Shown piece after piece: positions 63,870-64,000 of a stretch of 64,000 nucleotides of DNA. Source of the stretch: an uncultured Christensenellaceae bacterium. GTDB lineage: Bacteria; Bacillota; Clostridia; Christensenellales; Christensenellaceae. The stretch's first letter is position 1; each line of letters opens with the position of its first letter. Below the pieces are notes generated by a model. It was given only the letters and a program-made list of their open reading frames with translations. It was not told where the DNA came from and ran no database searches. The stretch lies in the NCBI GenBank assembly GCA_910588425.1, contig CAJUPM010000003.1:91219-155218 (forward strand), in the 5' to 3' direction. The translations under genes were made by a program, and so were the position numbers.

Positions 63870-64000
63870 CTACTGGATGCCTGGAATCGAGGGAATCCCT
63901 GCAAACCCTTTTTGAAGATCTTCCTCCGTGGGAATATAGTCGCTCATCCGCTTCTCGTTGTATGCGGTATAGGCGGCCAAATCGAAGTATCCCGTGCCCG
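63870..64000 (-). CDS. C-terminal end of a TrpB-like PLP enzyme (partial)
   Basis: Only the last 43 residues lie in the window. The segment begins GTGYFDLAAYTAYNEKRM and ends in GIPSIPGIQ. This matches the C-terminus of the type 2 tryptophan synthase beta-like family, where SGHG/SGTG-YFDLxAY follows the last active-site loop. The gene continues beyond the right edge, so start, length and catalytic lysine cannot be seen. Confidence 0.65.
   Translation of the reverse strand, partial: GTGYFDLAAYTAYNEKRMSDYIPTEEDLQKGFAGIPSIPGIQ

Noticed and set aside
63715-63915. A 66-codon plus-strand frame near the right edge
   Set aside because: It runs through the terminator and the end of the TrpB-like gene and has no ribosome binding site.
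1-64000. CRISPR arrays, tRNA or rRNA genes, insertion sequences, phage or conjugation modules
   Set aside because: None were seen on either strand; repeats found are only terminator stems, short operators and duplicated coding sequence.

Overview
The window reads as chromosomal DNA of a GC-rich, low-motility-type Clostridia member of the Firmicutes. The reasons are strong AGGAGG-type ribosome binding sites, sigma-A promoters with 17-bp spacers (several with an extended -10), many short-stem/U-run terminators, a HisZ/short-HisG histidine pathway, ECF-type transporters, and M-box, TPP and purine-type riboswitches. No tRNA, rRNA, CRISPR array, insertion sequence or prophage module was seen. Species cannot be named from the sequence.

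Left part. Positions 1-7593 hold a complete his operon on the minus strand (hisZ-G-D-C-B-H-A-F-I-E, but no histidinol-phosphate phosphatase). Then comes an Mg2+ P-type ATPase whose 5' leader (10360-10795) carries an M-box riboswitch, its terminator and an unannotated 36-codon ORF. Further right are a nitroreductase, a CNNM/CorC-type protein and a polar amino-acid ABC transporter (13160-15496). The transporter shares a probable operator with the his operon, and its binding protein looks circularly permuted. An ECF transporter operon (15972-20617) encodes S, T and fused A-A' subunits plus a creatininase-family hydrolase and a purine-type phosphoribosyltransferase.

Centre. 20761-29685 is one aromatic amino acid operon on the minus strand (aroF-tyrA-aroB-aroA-aroC-pheA-aroE/K fusion-aroQ-AGT-like protein). 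It is preceded by a Tyr/Phe-rich leader peptide and an attenuator. A plus-strand group (HAD phosphatase, VanX-like dipeptidase, TfoX-C protein, PPC-domain protein) follows. Next come an AT-richer stretch with an unknown zinc-ribbon protein, two SIS/HxlB-like genes, a second nitroreductase, and a hydroxyacid dehydrogenase with a polyprenyl-phosphate sugar transferase.

37400-53320 is a surface polysaccharide locus: five GT4 glycosyltransferases, phosphohexomutase, ManA, ManC, a Wzm/Wzt ABC exporter and GalE, with a third HxlB-like gene inside it. That third gene sits behind a purine-riboswitch-like aptamer whose binding core is intact but whose P2 and P3 stems carry A-C mismatches.

Right part. 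Superoxide dismutase, an asparaginase-YdeI-VOC operon, a patatin, a TPP-controlled thiamin salvage operon (thiW-thiM-thiE-thiD), a SAM methyltransferase with an ANT(6)-like adenylyltransferase divergent from a MerR regulator, an unknown protein, a VanZ-family protein, and the 3' end of a TrpB-like gene.
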